From an uncultured Bacillota bacterium (GTDB lineage: Bacteria; Bacillota; Dehalobacteriia; UBA7702): a stretch of 64,000 nucleotides of DNA. Below the pieces are notes generated by a model that saw nothing but the letters and a program-made list of their open reading frames with translations, made no database searches and was not told where the DNA came from. The DNA lies in assembly GCA_934702375.1 (NCBI GenBank), contig CAKUYE010000014.1:1-64000 (forward strand). Direction: 5' to 3'. How positions within the stretch are numbered: the stretch's first letter is position 1; every line of letters begins with the position of its first letter. Shown piece after piece: positions 1 to 8,754 of the stretch. The position numbers and the translations under genes are program-made.

Positions 1-491
1 TGAGATATTTAAAGAAGCATTCACAGCAAGCGTTATCGAAAGGGTATCCCTTTTTTGAAAACGACTGAAGAACATTAGTCGGTACACTCGTTCGAAGGCT
101 CGGAATGGTAATGCTTGTAATAAGTGCTTCGGTTAACGCCGAGAACTCTGCAAAGAGTTTTGACATTGTGCTGCAAACGCAGATTATGAACGGCATTTAA
201 TCGTTGTTTGAGTGTGGCGTGAAGATGGCAATCGCTTTTTTTTAATATGAGAAGTTCTTCCTCGAGTTGGGCATTTCGCTTTTGAAGTTCTTTTACTTGT
301 TTAGCGGTTAAAACTTCGCCATCATCAGTTGTAACGATAGAGTATTGTTTGATCCAACGGCTTAAAGTCATAGGAGCAATGCCGTATTCTTGGCATAGTG
401 CTGTCTGTGTTTTACCACCGGCTTGGTAAAGATTGACGAGAGTTCTTTTAAAGTCTTCATCATACCGAATTCCTTTGTTACTTGTTGACAT
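1..491 (-). pseudogene. IS3-family transposase remnant (OrfA fused to a broken OrfB)
   Basis: The first ~85 residues are an IS3/IS150-type OrfA: an HTH (TALCQEYGIAPMTLSRW) followed by a leucine-rich coiled coil ending ELLILKK. The A8 tract at the usual slippage site (plus strand 236-243) puts OrfA directly into the OrfB N-terminal frame (LNAVHNL, NRSTYYKHY), and the frame then stops at 75. In another minus-strand frame, bases ~1-90 encode KGYPFDNACCECFFKYL, which matches the C-terminal catalytic region of IS3 OrfB (usual form KGxPYDNAxxESFFKxLK). About 150 codons in between are therefore missing, so this is an internally deleted, frameshifted element that continues past the left edge. The start ATG (491) has a GAGG site upstream. 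It is not expected to make active transposase. Confidence 0.8.
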
Positions 492-1908
492 ATGTAGGTT
501 CCTCTTTTTTTGTGTCCACTTTATTTGTGTCCACTTTATTTGTGTCCACTTTATTTGTGTCCACTTTATTAGTATAGATCCATAGGGCTAGGAAGCTCAG
601 AAGCGTTGTGGTTGCCAGGCTGATGGGGTAAACGAGGATGATCGTTTCAAAGGTGTGATAGAGGGGGAATACTGTATGGATCCACAGAATCCGGAGCACG
701 CAGATGCCGAAGATTGTGAGTAAAGCAGGGGTGAGGGAAATGCCAAATCCCCGCAGGTAGCCGCAGATTACTTCGTTGAAAACGCTGAAGGTATAGGCGG
801 CAAAAATGATGGTAAGCCGGGTGTAGCCAATGGCAATGACTTCGGGATCATTGTTGAACAGGGACAAAAGGGGATGCCCCCAAAGCAGGATCAGCAAAAC
901 GGTTACTGCCGTTGCGATTGCATTTTCGCCCAGGCAGATATAGAGAATTCTACGGCAACGTTTCAACTCTCCGGCGCCATGGTTTTGCCCCACAAAGGTG
1001 GTGCAGGCCTGGCCGAAGGAGTTCAGCACGTTAAAGGCGATGATCTCAAGATTCAGCGCCGCACCGGAGGCTGCCATTACCACGGTACCAAGGCTGTTGA
1101 TGGCCGATTGGACGATGATATTGGCAAAGGAGAAAATTGCCCCCTGAAGTCCCGCCGGGAGGCCGATGCGAAGAATCTGTTTCAGACAGATCTTGTCCAC
1201 TCGGAGCTTTTTCCATTGAACTTTGATCTCTTTATCGGTTTTCCGCAATCGCCAAAATAAAATCACGGCGCTGACGCCGTTGGCAATGACCGTGGCCCAG
1301 GCCACGCCGTCTACGGTCATTTTCAGTACGATCACAAAGAATAAATTTAAAATTACATTGAGAACACCGGAAAAGGTCAGGGCCAGCAACGGCATCTTTG
1401 TATCGCCGATGCTGCGGAAAATTGCTGCTTCAAAATTGTAGAGAAGGATCACCGGCATCCCCAGCAAATAAATCCGGAGATAAAGAAGGGCATAGGGGAA
1501 AACATCCTCGGGAACGTGGAGCATCCCCAGGAGATCTTCCACAAACAACTCCCCGAGGATCGTTACGAGGATACCCCCGAAAACGGAAAGGATGATGGAT
1601 GTATGCACCGCTTTGGTTACCATCTCGTTATCCTTTCGGCCGATGGCGTTGGCAATGACGACATTGGCACCGAGGGCGATGCCAATGAACAGATTTAAAA
1701 TCAGTCCTACAATAGGGCTGTTTGCGCCTACGGCGGCAACGGATACGGTGCTTTGGGAACCGGTAAAGCTGCCCACCACCGCAAGGTCGGTGGCATTGAA
1801 CAGTTGGCCAAGAATGGCGGTGGCGGCAACGGGCAATGCGAACCGGGGGATTTTATCCCAGATGGAGCCGTGAATCATATCCAGATTTTTTGTTTTATGT
1901 GTATTCAT
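478..1908 (-). CDS. MATE family multidrug efflux transporter with an IS-derived C-terminus
   Basis: This 476-residue polytopic membrane protein has the MATE layout of about 12 TM helices in two six-helix halves. It starts with the usual amphipathic N-terminus before the first helix (HGSIWDKIPRFALP), and has N/S/G-rich helices such as ATDLAVVGSF. The family exports cationic drugs using Na+ or H+ gradients. An AAGAGG site lies ~13 bases upstream of the ATG at 1908; the internal Met at residue 11 is an alternative start. The last ~30 residues (NKVDT x4, then KKEEPTYVNK) come from the IS end rather than from MATE sequence, so the native C-terminus has been replaced just after the final helix. The stop overlaps the transposase start by 14 bp. 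Transport function is probably retained because the lost segment is a cytosolic tail. Confidence 0.88.
   Translation of the reverse strand: MNTHKTKNLDMIHGSIWDKIPRFALPVAATAILGQLFNATDLAVVGSFTGSQSTVSVAAVGANSPIVGLILNLFIGIALGANVVIANAIGRKDNEMVTKAVHTSIILSVFGGILVTILGELFVEDLLGMLHVPEDVFPYALLYLRIYLLGMPVILLYNFEAAIFRSIGDTKMPLLALTFSGVLNVILNLFFVIVLKMTVDGVAWATVIANGVSAVILFWRLRKTDKEIKVQWKKLRVDKICLKQILRIGLPAGLQGAIFSFANIIVQSAINSLGTVVMAASGAALNLEIIAFNVLNSFGQACTTFVGQNHGAGELKRCRRILYICLGENAIATAVTVLLILLWGHPLLSLFNNDPEVIAIGYTRLTIIFAAYTFSVFNEVICGYLRGFGISLTPALLTIFGICVLRILWIHTVFPLYHTFETIILVYPISLATTTLLSFLALWIYTNKVDTNKVDTNKVDTNKVDTKKEEPTYVNK
511..570. repeat. Four tandem 15-bp repeats at the IS end
   Basis: Four exact copies of TGTGTCCACTTTATT lie at 511-525, 526-540, 541-555 and 556-570. 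Read on the minus strand they are AATAAAGTGGACACA units just outside the transposase start, and the outermost copy continues into TATACTAAT. This resembles the TGTACTAATAAAGTGG-type terminal inverted repeat seen on some IS3 elements (from memory). I infer that this is the left end of the IS, at about 574-578, with an amplified terminal unit. The repeats are also translated as NKVDT x4 at the C-terminus of the MATE protein. Confidence 0.75.
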
Positions 1909-2061
1909 TTTCTATGGCCTCTTCACATTTATCCCAAGAGGATATTATTTTTATTATAACGCTGTCAATATTTCGTTGCAAGCAGGAACAGGTTGAATTA
2001 TAATACTTCCAATTGATAAAGAGTTGCGTTGTAGATATGGACATCGTGAAGTTTTTTGTCT

Positions 2062-2090
2062 TTGCAATGTGTCGATTTTTGGTGTATAAT
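2062..2090 (+). promoter_or_regulatory. Sigma-A promoter for the DUF1846 gene
   Basis: TTGCAA (2062-2067), a 17-bp spacer and TATAAT (2085-2090) lie ~60 bp upstream of the start codon. Confidence 0.6.
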
Positions 2091-2148
2091 ATTTTATTAT
2101 GGATTACTATGTAAAAAACGGATAATGTTGGTGTTAAGGAGTTGCGCA

Positions 2149-3633
2149 ATGAGACAGATCGGTTTTGATAATGATAAATATTTAAGGGAACAGTCGGCAA
2201 AGATCCGGGAGCGGATTGCCGGCTTTGGCGGGAAGCTTTATTTGGAATTTGGCGGCAAGCTTTTCGATGATTACCATGCCAGCCGCGTTTTGCCCGGATT
2301 TCAGCCGGATTCCAAAGTGAAAATGTTGATGGGCATGAAGGATGAGGCGGAGATTATCATTGCCATCAATGCCAATGACATCGAACGGAATAAACAGCGA
2401 GGGGATCTTGGGATTACCTACGATCAGGATACCCTTCGTCTTATCGATGCTTTTCGCGGCTGCGGTCTTTATGTCGGCAGCGTTGTGATTACCCATTATA
2501 CCGGTCAAAGCTCTGCGGCAAGCTTTAAAGAGAAACTGGAAAATTTGGGACTGCCGGTTTATCTTCATTATATCATCCCGGATTATCCCTCCAATATTGA
2601 GTTGATCCTTTCCGAGGACGGCTTCGGTAAAAATGATTATATCAAGACCCATCGCTCCCTCGTTGTGGTTACGGCTCCCGGCCCCGGCAGCGGCAAAATG
2701 GCCACTTGTCTCAGCCAGATCTGGCATGAAAATAAGCGTGGAGTAAAGGCCGGTTATGCCAAGTTTGAGACCTTCCCCATCTGGAATCTGCCTTTGCAGC
2801 ATCCGGTCAATTTGGCCTATGAAGCCGCTACGGTGGATCTGGATGATGTGAATATGATCGATCCTTTCCATTTGGAAGCCTACAGTGAAACAACGGTAAA
2901 TTACAACCGCGATGTTGAGATTTTCCCTGTGCTCAATGCGATGCTGGCCGGGATTTGGGGCAAAAGCCCCTATAATTCCCCTACGGATATGGGGGTCAAT
3001 ATGGCGGGGCTTTGCATTTCCAATGACGATATCTGTCGGGATGCCTCCAAACAGGAGATCATTCGCCGCTATTACTCTGCCAGCTGCGCCCAGAAGCAGG
3101 GGATGAACACGGCCAATGAAGTGTATAAGCTGGAGTTGATGATGAAGCGCTGCAGCATTTCCGCCGAGGATCGTCCGGTGGTGGGCGCCGCTTTGAAACG
3201 AGCCGAGGAAACGGGAAATCCTGCGGTAGCCATGGAAATGCCCGACGGTACCGTTGTGACCGGAAAGACCTCGGAGCTTTTGGGGTCTGCTTCGGCCTGT
3301 TTGCTGAACGCTTTGAAGCATTTTGCCGGTTTGGAAAAATCGGTGCGAATGATCAGCCCGGAAGTGATTGAGCCCATTCAGCACCTCAAGGTAGATCATA
3401 TGGGAAACCACAATCCCCGGCTCCATACCGATGAAACTCTGATTGCCCTGACAATTTGCTCTGTTACCGATGAACGAGCCGCCCATGCCATTGATCAGTT
3501 GGAAAATCTTGCCGGTTGTGAAGCCCACTCATCGGTGATCCTTTCCCGAGTCGATGAAAATCTTTTTCAGCGTCTTGGAGTCAATATTTCCTGTGAACCG
3601 GTTTATCAGACGGAAAAACTATATCACGGATAA
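2149..3633 (+). CDS. DUF1846 domain-containing protein
   Basis: This 494-residue soluble protein opens MRQIGFDNDKYL and matches the DUF1846 family (~500 residues) along its whole length. Recognisable stretches include the N-terminal GGKLYLEFGGK, the central glycine-rich TAPGPGSGKMATCLSQ (loop-like, at ~180), and the C-terminal KVDHMGNHNPRLHTDE. The family occurs widely in Firmicutes and its biochemical role is not established. I chose the ATG at 2149 because AAGGAG sits 7 bases upstream and family members start here; a longer in-frame reading from 2056 has no ribosome binding site. It is transcribed alone, with a promoter before it and a terminator after it. Confidence 0.85.
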   Translation: MRQIGFDNDKYLREQSAKIRERIAGFGGKLYLEFGGKLFDDYHASRVLPGFQPDSKVKMLMGMKDEAEIIIAINANDIERNKQRGDLGITYDQDTLRLIDAFRGCGLYVGSVVITHYTGQSSAASFKEKLENLGLPVYLHYIIPDYPSNIELILSEDGFGKNDYIKTHRSLVVVTAPGPGSGKMATCLSQIWHENKRGVKAGYAKFETFPIWNLPLQHPVNLAYEAATVDLDDVNMIDPFHLEAYSETTVNYNRDVEIFPVLNAMLAGIWGKSPYNSPTDMGVNMAGLCISNDDICRDASKQEIIRRYYSASCAQKQGMNTANEVYKLELMMKRCSISAEDRPVVGAALKRAEETGNPAVAMEMPDGTVVTGKTSELLGSASACLLNALKHFAGLEKSVRMISPEVIEPIQHLKVDHMGNHNPRLHTDETLIALTICSVTDERAAHAIDQLENLAGCEAHSSVILSRVDENLFQRLGVNISCEPVYQTEKLYHG

Positions 3634-3666
3634 TTTGCAGCAGCCTTGCACCGTCTGGGCTGCCTT

Positions 3667-3698
3667 AACGCCACAGTAAAGCATTGCTGTGGCGTTTT
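3667..3698 (+). terminator. Rho-independent terminator after the DUF1846 gene
   Basis: A 10-bp stem, AACGCCACAG / CTGTGGCGTT, encloses a 10-nt loop and ends in TTTT. Confidence 0.75.
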
Positions 3699-3767
3699 CC
3701 TTGCAGTTTATAGATGATATGTTGCGAAGCACGGAAAGAGAAGGATGTTGATGTTTCATTCATGTAT

Positions 3768-3822
3768 CGCATATGTATTAATGCGTCTCGTATGCTGCCA
3801 TGTTTGATACGGATATGATACG
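3768..3822 (+). promoter_or_regulatory. Candidate upstream activator sites for the sigma-54 promoter
   Basis: Two features lie 120-180 bp upstream of the -24/-12 promoter, a normal distance for an enhancer-binding protein. One is an inverted repeat CGCAT-N8-ATGCG (3768-3785). The other is a direct repeat GATACG at 3806-3811 and 3817-3822, spaced by 11 bp (one helical turn). Assignment to the activator at 23504 is inference; I saw no matching motif upstream of the second mttB-type gene. Confidence 0.4.
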
Positions 3823-3945
3823 CTTTTGAATCACTTTACCGCTGTTGGTGATTTTGTATATTGCATTTTGGCGAAAAAAATATGAAGGAGCGATGCAGGC
3901 GTTTTTTGGGAATAAAAGACAAATGGTATCGTTTTTTTTATTTTT

Positions 3946-3960
3946 TGGCACATATCTTGC
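3946..3960 (+). promoter_or_regulatory. Sigma-54 (-24/-12) promoter of the mttB1 operon
   Basis: TGGCAC-ATATC-TTGC is an exact match to the sigma-54 consensus TGGCAC-N5-TTGC. It lies 42 bp upstream of the methyltransferase start, with no comparable -35/-10 promoter nearby. This implies control by an enhancer-binding AAA+ activator. Confidence 0.85.
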
Positions 3961-4001
3961 AACACTGTAGAGGCAAATAACAAACCTTGGAGGTATTTAC
4001 A

Positions 4002-5423
4002 GTGTTTTCAAAATTAACCTTAATGTCCGTAGAAGAACAGCAGAAACTTCATGAAGCTACGTTGGAATTACTGGAAAAAGTCGGTGTTGTTATCGGCAGT
4101 GAGGATGTCCGCAAGACCCTTGAAGAAAAGGGCGCAAAAGTGATTGGCGAAAATGTACGCTTCCCCCGTCAAATGGTGGAAGAAATGCTTACCCACTCCG
4201 TGCATGAATTTACTCTCGGCGCTTACAACAAAGAAAACCGCCTGAAAGTTCCTTCGGTAACCCATCCTTACACCACTACCGCCGGTTATGTTCCCTATAT
4301 TTACGATGAAGAATTGGGCAAAAACCGTTATTCCACCGTGGAAGACCTTCGTCAGCTTTCCATCGTTGCCGATGCTTCTCCCGAAATGGATTGCTTCTGG
4401 CCCTTGATGCTCCCCAGCGAATACGGCGGCGATCTCCAGGAATTCAAAGCCATTGAAATCGCTCTCCGCAATATTGGCAAACATGTTCAGTGTTCCTCTG
4501 CTTCCGGTGATTTGGCCCGCTATCAGATCGAATTTGCCAGCGCCATTGCCGGCGGTGAAAAAGAACTTCGGGAAAACCCCGTGATCTCTTTGCTTTCCGC
4601 TCCCACAACACCTCTGGCCATTGAACACGGCATTGCCGATGCCATTGTTGAAAGTGCCAAAGCCGGTGTTCCCATCATCCCCATGTCCTTACCTCAGCTG
4701 ACCACAACTTCTCCTGCAACTTTTGCTGCCAATACCGTTTTGGTTAACGCCGAAAACCTTGCCTGTCATATGGTCGCCCGTTGTGCCGCAGAAGATGCCC
4801 GTATTTTCTACGCTTCCGATGCCGGCGCACCGAACCTCTTTGATGCCGGTATTGATTATGAAAACTGCGAATATGTAATGCTTGCCGCCGCCGATTGCGA
4901 TATGGCTCGTTTCTATGATCTGCCCAGTGCAATGGGCGCCAGCGTGGAATACAAAGATTTCTCCACCAAAGCCGGTTTTGAACGCAATGTTTTCCGCTGC
5001 GCATTAAAACAGCTCACCCGTGTGGACGTTGCCTGCTGGGTCGGTACAAGAGAAAGCTGCCTCTCCAGCTCCATCATTGATGTAATCCTTGACCTTGAGG
5101 TAAATCGTTATGCCAAAGCCTATTTCCGTAACTTTGAAGTTAACGACGAAACTTTGGCTCTGGATGTTCTGGCAGAACGCGGTCCTCGCGGCAACTTCCT
5201 CGATCATGAACATACCTTCAAGCATTTCCGTGAAAACATTTTTGCTCCCAAGGCTGAAAACAGCTTCCTGTTTGCCGAAGGTTTTGAAAACCATCGCAAG
5301 GTTGCCAAAGCAAAAGTGGATGAAATTCTTGCAACTCATAAAGCACCGGAATTTGATGAAGCCCTTGTTGCCGAATTGGATAAAATTGCAGCCAGCGCCG
5401 AAGCAAATTTGAGAAATAAATAA
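4002..5423 (+). CDS. MttB-family corrinoid-dependent methyltransferase (no pyrrolysine)
   Basis: This 473-residue protein is a homologue of trimethylamine methyltransferase MttB (COG5598), which moves a methyl group from a quaternary or tertiary amine to a cognate corrinoid protein. Family signs are the N-terminal LHEATLELLEKVGV, the central substrate-barrel segments, and the C-terminal GPRGNFLDHEHTFKHFRENIF. There is no in-frame amber codon, so it belongs to the non-pyrrolysine group that includes glycine-betaine, proline-betaine and carnitine demethylases; the substrate cannot be read from sequence. The start is GTG at 4002, with GGAGG 8 bases upstream; a TTG at 3987 would lie on the ribosome binding site. 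It is the first gene of a sigma-54 operon with two permeases. No corrinoid protein gene is adjacent. Confidence 0.88.
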   Translation: MFSKLTLMSVEEQQKLHEATLELLEKVGVVIGSEDVRKTLEEKGAKVIGENVRFPRQMVEEMLTHSVHEFTLGAYNKENRLKVPSVTHPYTTTAGYVPYIYDEELGKNRYSTVEDLRQLSIVADASPEMDCFWPLMLPSEYGGDLQEFKAIEIALRNIGKHVQCSSASGDLARYQIEFASAIAGGEKELRENPVISLLSAPTTPLAIEHGIADAIVESAKAGVPIIPMSLPQLTTTSPATFAANTVLVNAENLACHMVARCAAEDARIFYASDAGAPNLFDAGIDYENCEYVMLAAADCDMARFYDLPSAMGASVEYKDFSTKAGFERNVFRCALKQLTRVDVACWVGTRESCLSSSIIDVILDLEVNRYAKAYFRNFEVNDETLALDVLAERGPRGNFLDHEHTFKHFRENIFAPKAENSFLFAEGFENHRKVAKAKVDEILATHKAPEFDEALVAELDKIAASAEANLRNK

Positions 5424-5456
5424 TCTGAAGATTATTCTGTATGATTTTGAGTGATT

Positions 5457-5487
5457 CTCTCCGGGCAGTTTTCTGCCCGGGGAGAGG
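5457..5487 (+). other. Intercistronic hairpin between mttB1 and the APC permease
   Basis: CCGGGCAG-TTTT-CTGCCCGG extends with flanking CTCT/AGAG pairs to a stem of ~12 bp. There is no T-tract, so it is more likely an RNA-stability or processing element than a terminator. It may make the methyltransferase message more abundant than the permease message. Confidence 0.5.
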
Positions 5488-5510
5488 CTTCAGAGGGAGG
5501 ATTTTGAAAA

Positions 5511-6926
5511 ATGGATGGAAGTGCAAAACAACCCAAGAAATTAAAGGCCAAAGACCTGTTTCTCAGCATTATCGTGCTTATGTTGTTCCTTGATACCGCC
5601 ATGTCTTCCAGTACGCTGGGTTTCAGTACGATCACGTGGTATCTGCTTCTTACGGTTATATTCTTTTTGCCGATGGCATTGATCACTTCGGAGCTTGGTT
5701 CAAGCTATCCTTCGGACGGTGGTTTGTATCATTGGGTGAAAATTTCACTGGGCGCCAATAATGCCACCCGCGTTTCCTGGTATTATTGGGTTAATTGTGC
5801 CATTTGGTGCGCGTCGATGCCGTCTTTTATTATGGACCTGATCTGTCAGATGATCAACGTCCTCTTCGGTATTGAAATTCCTTTTGTGCTGTATTTGGTT
5901 CTTTGCTGCGTTTCGGTTTGGATTTTTATTTTTATTACGATGCAGCCCAGCGAAGAATCTTCGGCCACAAGAAATCTCGGCGGCATAGTAAAGCTGGGGA
6001 TCGTCATTGCCATGGTGCTTTGCGCCATTGCCTACCTCGTGAAAAACGGTGGTTCTTCGACACCTTTCGTTTTGTCGGAAATGCAGCTGACTATCGGCTC
6101 CGCTTTTGCCTTTTTCCCTGCCGTTGTCTATAATATTGTAGGTTTTGATGCCGTGTGTAGTATCGGCGGCAGCAACATCACCAATCCCGGTCGGGATATC
6201 CCCCGCATGATCCTGCTCAGTCTTGGCATTATGCTCGTTGTGTATATCCTCTTTACGTTGGCCATCTGCATTGTTACACCTGCGGAAAATATCGACATTA
6301 TTTCCGGTATCGCCAATATGTTCCTGGTGACCTTCCCGGGTACTCTTGGTGTTGCCCTTTATACCATCGTAGGTATTGCTCTGCTTTATTCTCTGATCTC
6401 CCAGATTCCTGCCTGGCTTCAGGCTTCCGGCTTTATGGCTATTGAAGCGGCTTCCGATGAAAACAGAGAACTGCCCAAGGTTTTTGCAACCTTGACCAAA
6501 AAAGGCGGCCCCAAAGGTAGCCCGATCCTTCAGGGGATTGTAGGCACCTCAATGATCCTTATCTATGGCATTTTAACCATGTTCGTTGGGGGGAGTGCTG
6601 CGGATCTTTTCTGGACATTGTTCTCTCTTGTTTCGATCTTCTTCATGATTCCGTTCCTGATGCTTTGCTCTGCCTTTATCAAGCTCAGAAAAATTGATCC
6701 TACAAAGCGTGCTTTCCGTTTCCCCGGTTCGGACAAATTTGCCTTTGTCGTTGCCCGCTTTTGTCAGATCGTTGTTATTCTTACCTTGGTTATTTTCTTC
6801 TGGGTTCCCGGGCAGCCTATTGATGTTGTGACGACCCTGGCTTTGGTCGTGGGTACCATTGTTTGCCTGCTTCTCGGTGAATTCTTTAATATGAAGCGAA
6901 AAAAAGCGATGGAAAATGCCGAATAA
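5511..6926 (+). CDS. APC superfamily amino acid/amine permease
   Basis: This 471-residue membrane protein has ~12 hydrophobic helices and APC-type features. These include an N-terminal segment with ELGSSYPSDGGLYHWV, typical of TM2-3 in the family, and FFPAVVYNIVGFDAVCSIGGSNITNPGRDIPR, the conserved TM6-TM7 region with an unwound helix and following NPGRDIP motif. The family takes up or exchanges amino acids and amines. A GGGAGG site lies 10 bases before the ATG. Its place directly after the methyltransferase suggests that it imports the methylated amine or exports the demethylated product. Substrate identity is not visible. Confidence 0.85.
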   Translation: MDGSAKQPKKLKAKDLFLSIIVLMLFLDTAMSSSTLGFSTITWYLLLTVIFFLPMALITSELGSSYPSDGGLYHWVKISLGANNATRVSWYYWVNCAIWCASMPSFIMDLICQMINVLFGIEIPFVLYLVLCCVSVWIFIFITMQPSEESSATRNLGGIVKLGIVIAMVLCAIAYLVKNGGSSTPFVLSEMQLTIGSAFAFFPAVVYNIVGFDAVCSIGGSNITNPGRDIPRMILLSLGIMLVVYILFTLAICIVTPAENIDIISGIANMFLVTFPGTLGVALYTIVGIALLYSLISQIPAWLQASGFMAIEAASDENRELPKVFATLTKKGGPKGSPILQGIVGTSMILIYGILTMFVGGSAADLFWTLFSLVSIFFMIPFLMLCSAFIKLRKIDPTKRAFRFPGSDKFAFVVARFCQIVVILTLVIFFWVPGQPIDVVTTLALVVGTIVCLLLGEFFNMKRKKAMENAE

Positions 6927-6951
6927 AAGATAAAAGAGAGGAGGGTCTCTT

Positions 6952-7149
6952 ATGAAACCGAAAGAAGAGCATAAATGCACCTACGAAGAGATCGCGGTAG
7001 AAATCGAAAAACGTATCCGGGCCATGGAAAAGGATGACTATACTTTTCCCAATCCCATGAAAAAGATGGATTATGCTTGCTGTTTCTTTTTGATCCTTCT
7101 CTGCTTTATGATTGTGATCTGCATGGTGATTCACTGTGCAATGCTCTAA
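6952..7149 (+). CDS. Small one-TM membrane peptide of the mttB1 operon
   Basis: This 65-residue peptide has a charged cytosolic N-terminal half (KPKEEHKCTYEEIAVEIEKRIRAM) and one C-terminal hydrophobic helix at about residues 44-62 (ACCFFLILLCFMIVICMVI). A strong GAGGAGGG site precedes the ATG. It sits 25 bp after the APC permease and 15 bp before the NCS1 permease, so it is very likely translated from the same operon. Small subunits of this form accompany some secondary transporters, so an accessory role for a neighbouring permease is plausible. I do not recognise the family. Confidence 0.7.
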   Translation: MKPKEEHKCTYEEIAVEIEKRIRAMEKDDYTFPNPMKKMDYACCFFLILLCFMIVICMVIHCAML

Positions 7150-7164
7150 AAAAGGGGAAGAATC

Positions 7165-8561
7165 ATGGATGAAATTGGTAAAGAAACATATTATGGTATC
7201 GTTCCGGTTTTATCGGGAGAGCGCATTTACGGAACCAAGGAGTCGATCCTTGTCACTGCCGGTTACGGCATTGCCACCTGGTGCTTTGTCCAGGGCGCCT
7301 TTATCGCCTCGGTATTACCGTTTTATATGGCTATTTTAGCGACCTTTGCAGGCATATTGCTGTTTGCTGTCCCGGCATTTCTGATTACCATTGTCCCGGC
7401 TCGGTTCGGATGTGATATCTGGATTTATCAGCGAGTGATCTATGGGTACCGCCTGAATTTTGTACTTCTTTTGCTTGCTGTGGCTTTTGGCAGCGGTTGG
7501 GATGCGGTAAATGCCCGGGTATTTGCAGATTCTCTGATTCTGGTCGCCAACACCTGCGGTGCAAATCTGGGAGAAGAATTTATCCCCTGGCTGGGTACGA
7601 TTTGCGTGGTTCTCGGTTTTATTATCGCATGGTTTGGCCCGGTGGCAGTGAAAAAAACTTCCTTTATTATTATTCCGGGGCTGATCCTTATCGGTGTTTT
7701 CATGATCGTGATGATCTTGATCCAAACCACCCCGGCCCAGCTGAATGAAGTGGTTCCTTCTGCCGTAAACGACTATGGCTCCATGAAGGAAGGCCTGCTG
7801 TATGTTTTGGAATCCAATTTTGCCTATTGTCTTGCCTGGTTTTCCTGTTTGGGTGTTGTTCCGCGGCTGATGAAAAGTGAGCGTTCCTGTGTTTTCGGTC
7901 ATATCGCAGGTATGGGGCTGATCATGGCGATGTTTGTTTGCATCGGTGTTCTTTCGGGAACCTTCATGAATTCCCTGGGGCTTTACAGCTCCGATCCCAC
8001 CGAAGCCCTGATTATTGTTGGCGGTCCTGTTGCCGGCAGCGTGTGCTTACTCGGCGTTGCCTTTGCGAATATCTCCACCCAGGCTTTGGAGTTCTATGCC
8101 TTTTCTCTGGCTACAAAGGTACTGAAACCGGAATGGAGCTATCGTAAGATCCTTGTGGGCTGGCTTATCCTGGTGCTCATCATGACCTTTAGCGGTGGGA
8201 TCTGGAAGTATTACTCAACCTTTGTTTCTATGGGCGGCTGTATCTATGCACCGATCGTTGCTGTTTTTCTGGCCGATTTCTTTCTCGTACGCCGCCAGCG
8301 GTTTTCCCTTCGGGGGCTTATCGTCTGGAAAATACCTATGAATATACCCGAGGCTTTAATTTCGTGGCTTTGACCTCAATCCTTTTGGGCTGTATTGTGT
8401 ATTTTCTGATTTTCGATCCCGTAGGCTATACCGCAAGATCGCCGTTATTCTTTATTACAACGGCTACCGGTGCTTCTTTCCTCACCGCAGGGATATGCTA
8501 TTATTTGCTGTCGAAAATACCCGGGTGCAGGAAGTATATGAAAATCAATATCACGGAATAA
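7165..8561 (+). pseudogene. NCS1 (cytosine-permease-like) transporter split by a 1-nt frameshift
   Basis: The first 386 or so codons encode a CodB-like NCS1 symporter of ~10-12 TM helices, ending with the RRQRFSLRG motif before the last helices. At the G5 tract 8312-8316 the frame is lost: frame 0 runs into unrelated sequence and stops at 8373. The missing end (ENTYEYTRGFNFVALTSILL and two further helices) is intact in the next frame up to 8561. Adding one G restores a 465-residue protein of normal NCS1 length. It could be a true inactivating mutation, a phase-variable G tract or a sequencing error. The family carries nucleobases, hydantoins and related compounds; here it may serve the methylated-amine pathway. 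GGGGAAG lies upstream of the ATG at 7165. Confidence 0.85.
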
Positions 8562-8582
8562 GGGCTTTATTCTGTGAAAGGG

Positions 8583-8627
8583 AAAAAGTGACTGCATCCT
8601 TTGAAGAGAAATGCAGTCACTTTTTTT
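8583..8627 (+). terminator. Terminator of the mttB1 operon
   Basis: GTGACTGCAT / ATGCAGTCAC form a perfect 10-bp stem extended by A/T pairs, followed by T7. Confidence 0.85.
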
Positions 8628-8754
8628 AAAAAAAATTTCAAAAAGTGCGGTAATTCCTTCGCTTTTATGCTATAATAATGATATTGTATTACTCTGGTCT
8701 TTTTATGAGAATATTTCGCAAACGAAGTGAGACCGGCTTTTCATTGGAGGAAAA

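Noticed and set aside
3..68. Plus-strand open frame ending KGYPFFEND at the left edge
   Set aside because: The minus strand of the same bases encodes the conserved IS3 OrfB motif KGYPFDNA...FFKYL, so the plus frame is a shadow.
511..570. Genuine MATE tail repeat of host origin
   Set aside because: The repeats adjoin the transposase start and resemble an IS3 terminal repeat, so an IS origin is the simpler explanation.
2182..3528. 448-codon minus-strand ORF opposite the DUF1846 gene
   Set aside because: It is a shadow frame: it has no ribosome binding site and its composition is driven by the codon use of the conserved plus-strand gene.
4002..5423. Pyrrolysine-containing MttB
   Set aside because: Neither MttB-family gene has an in-frame TAG, and both reach normal length without read-through.
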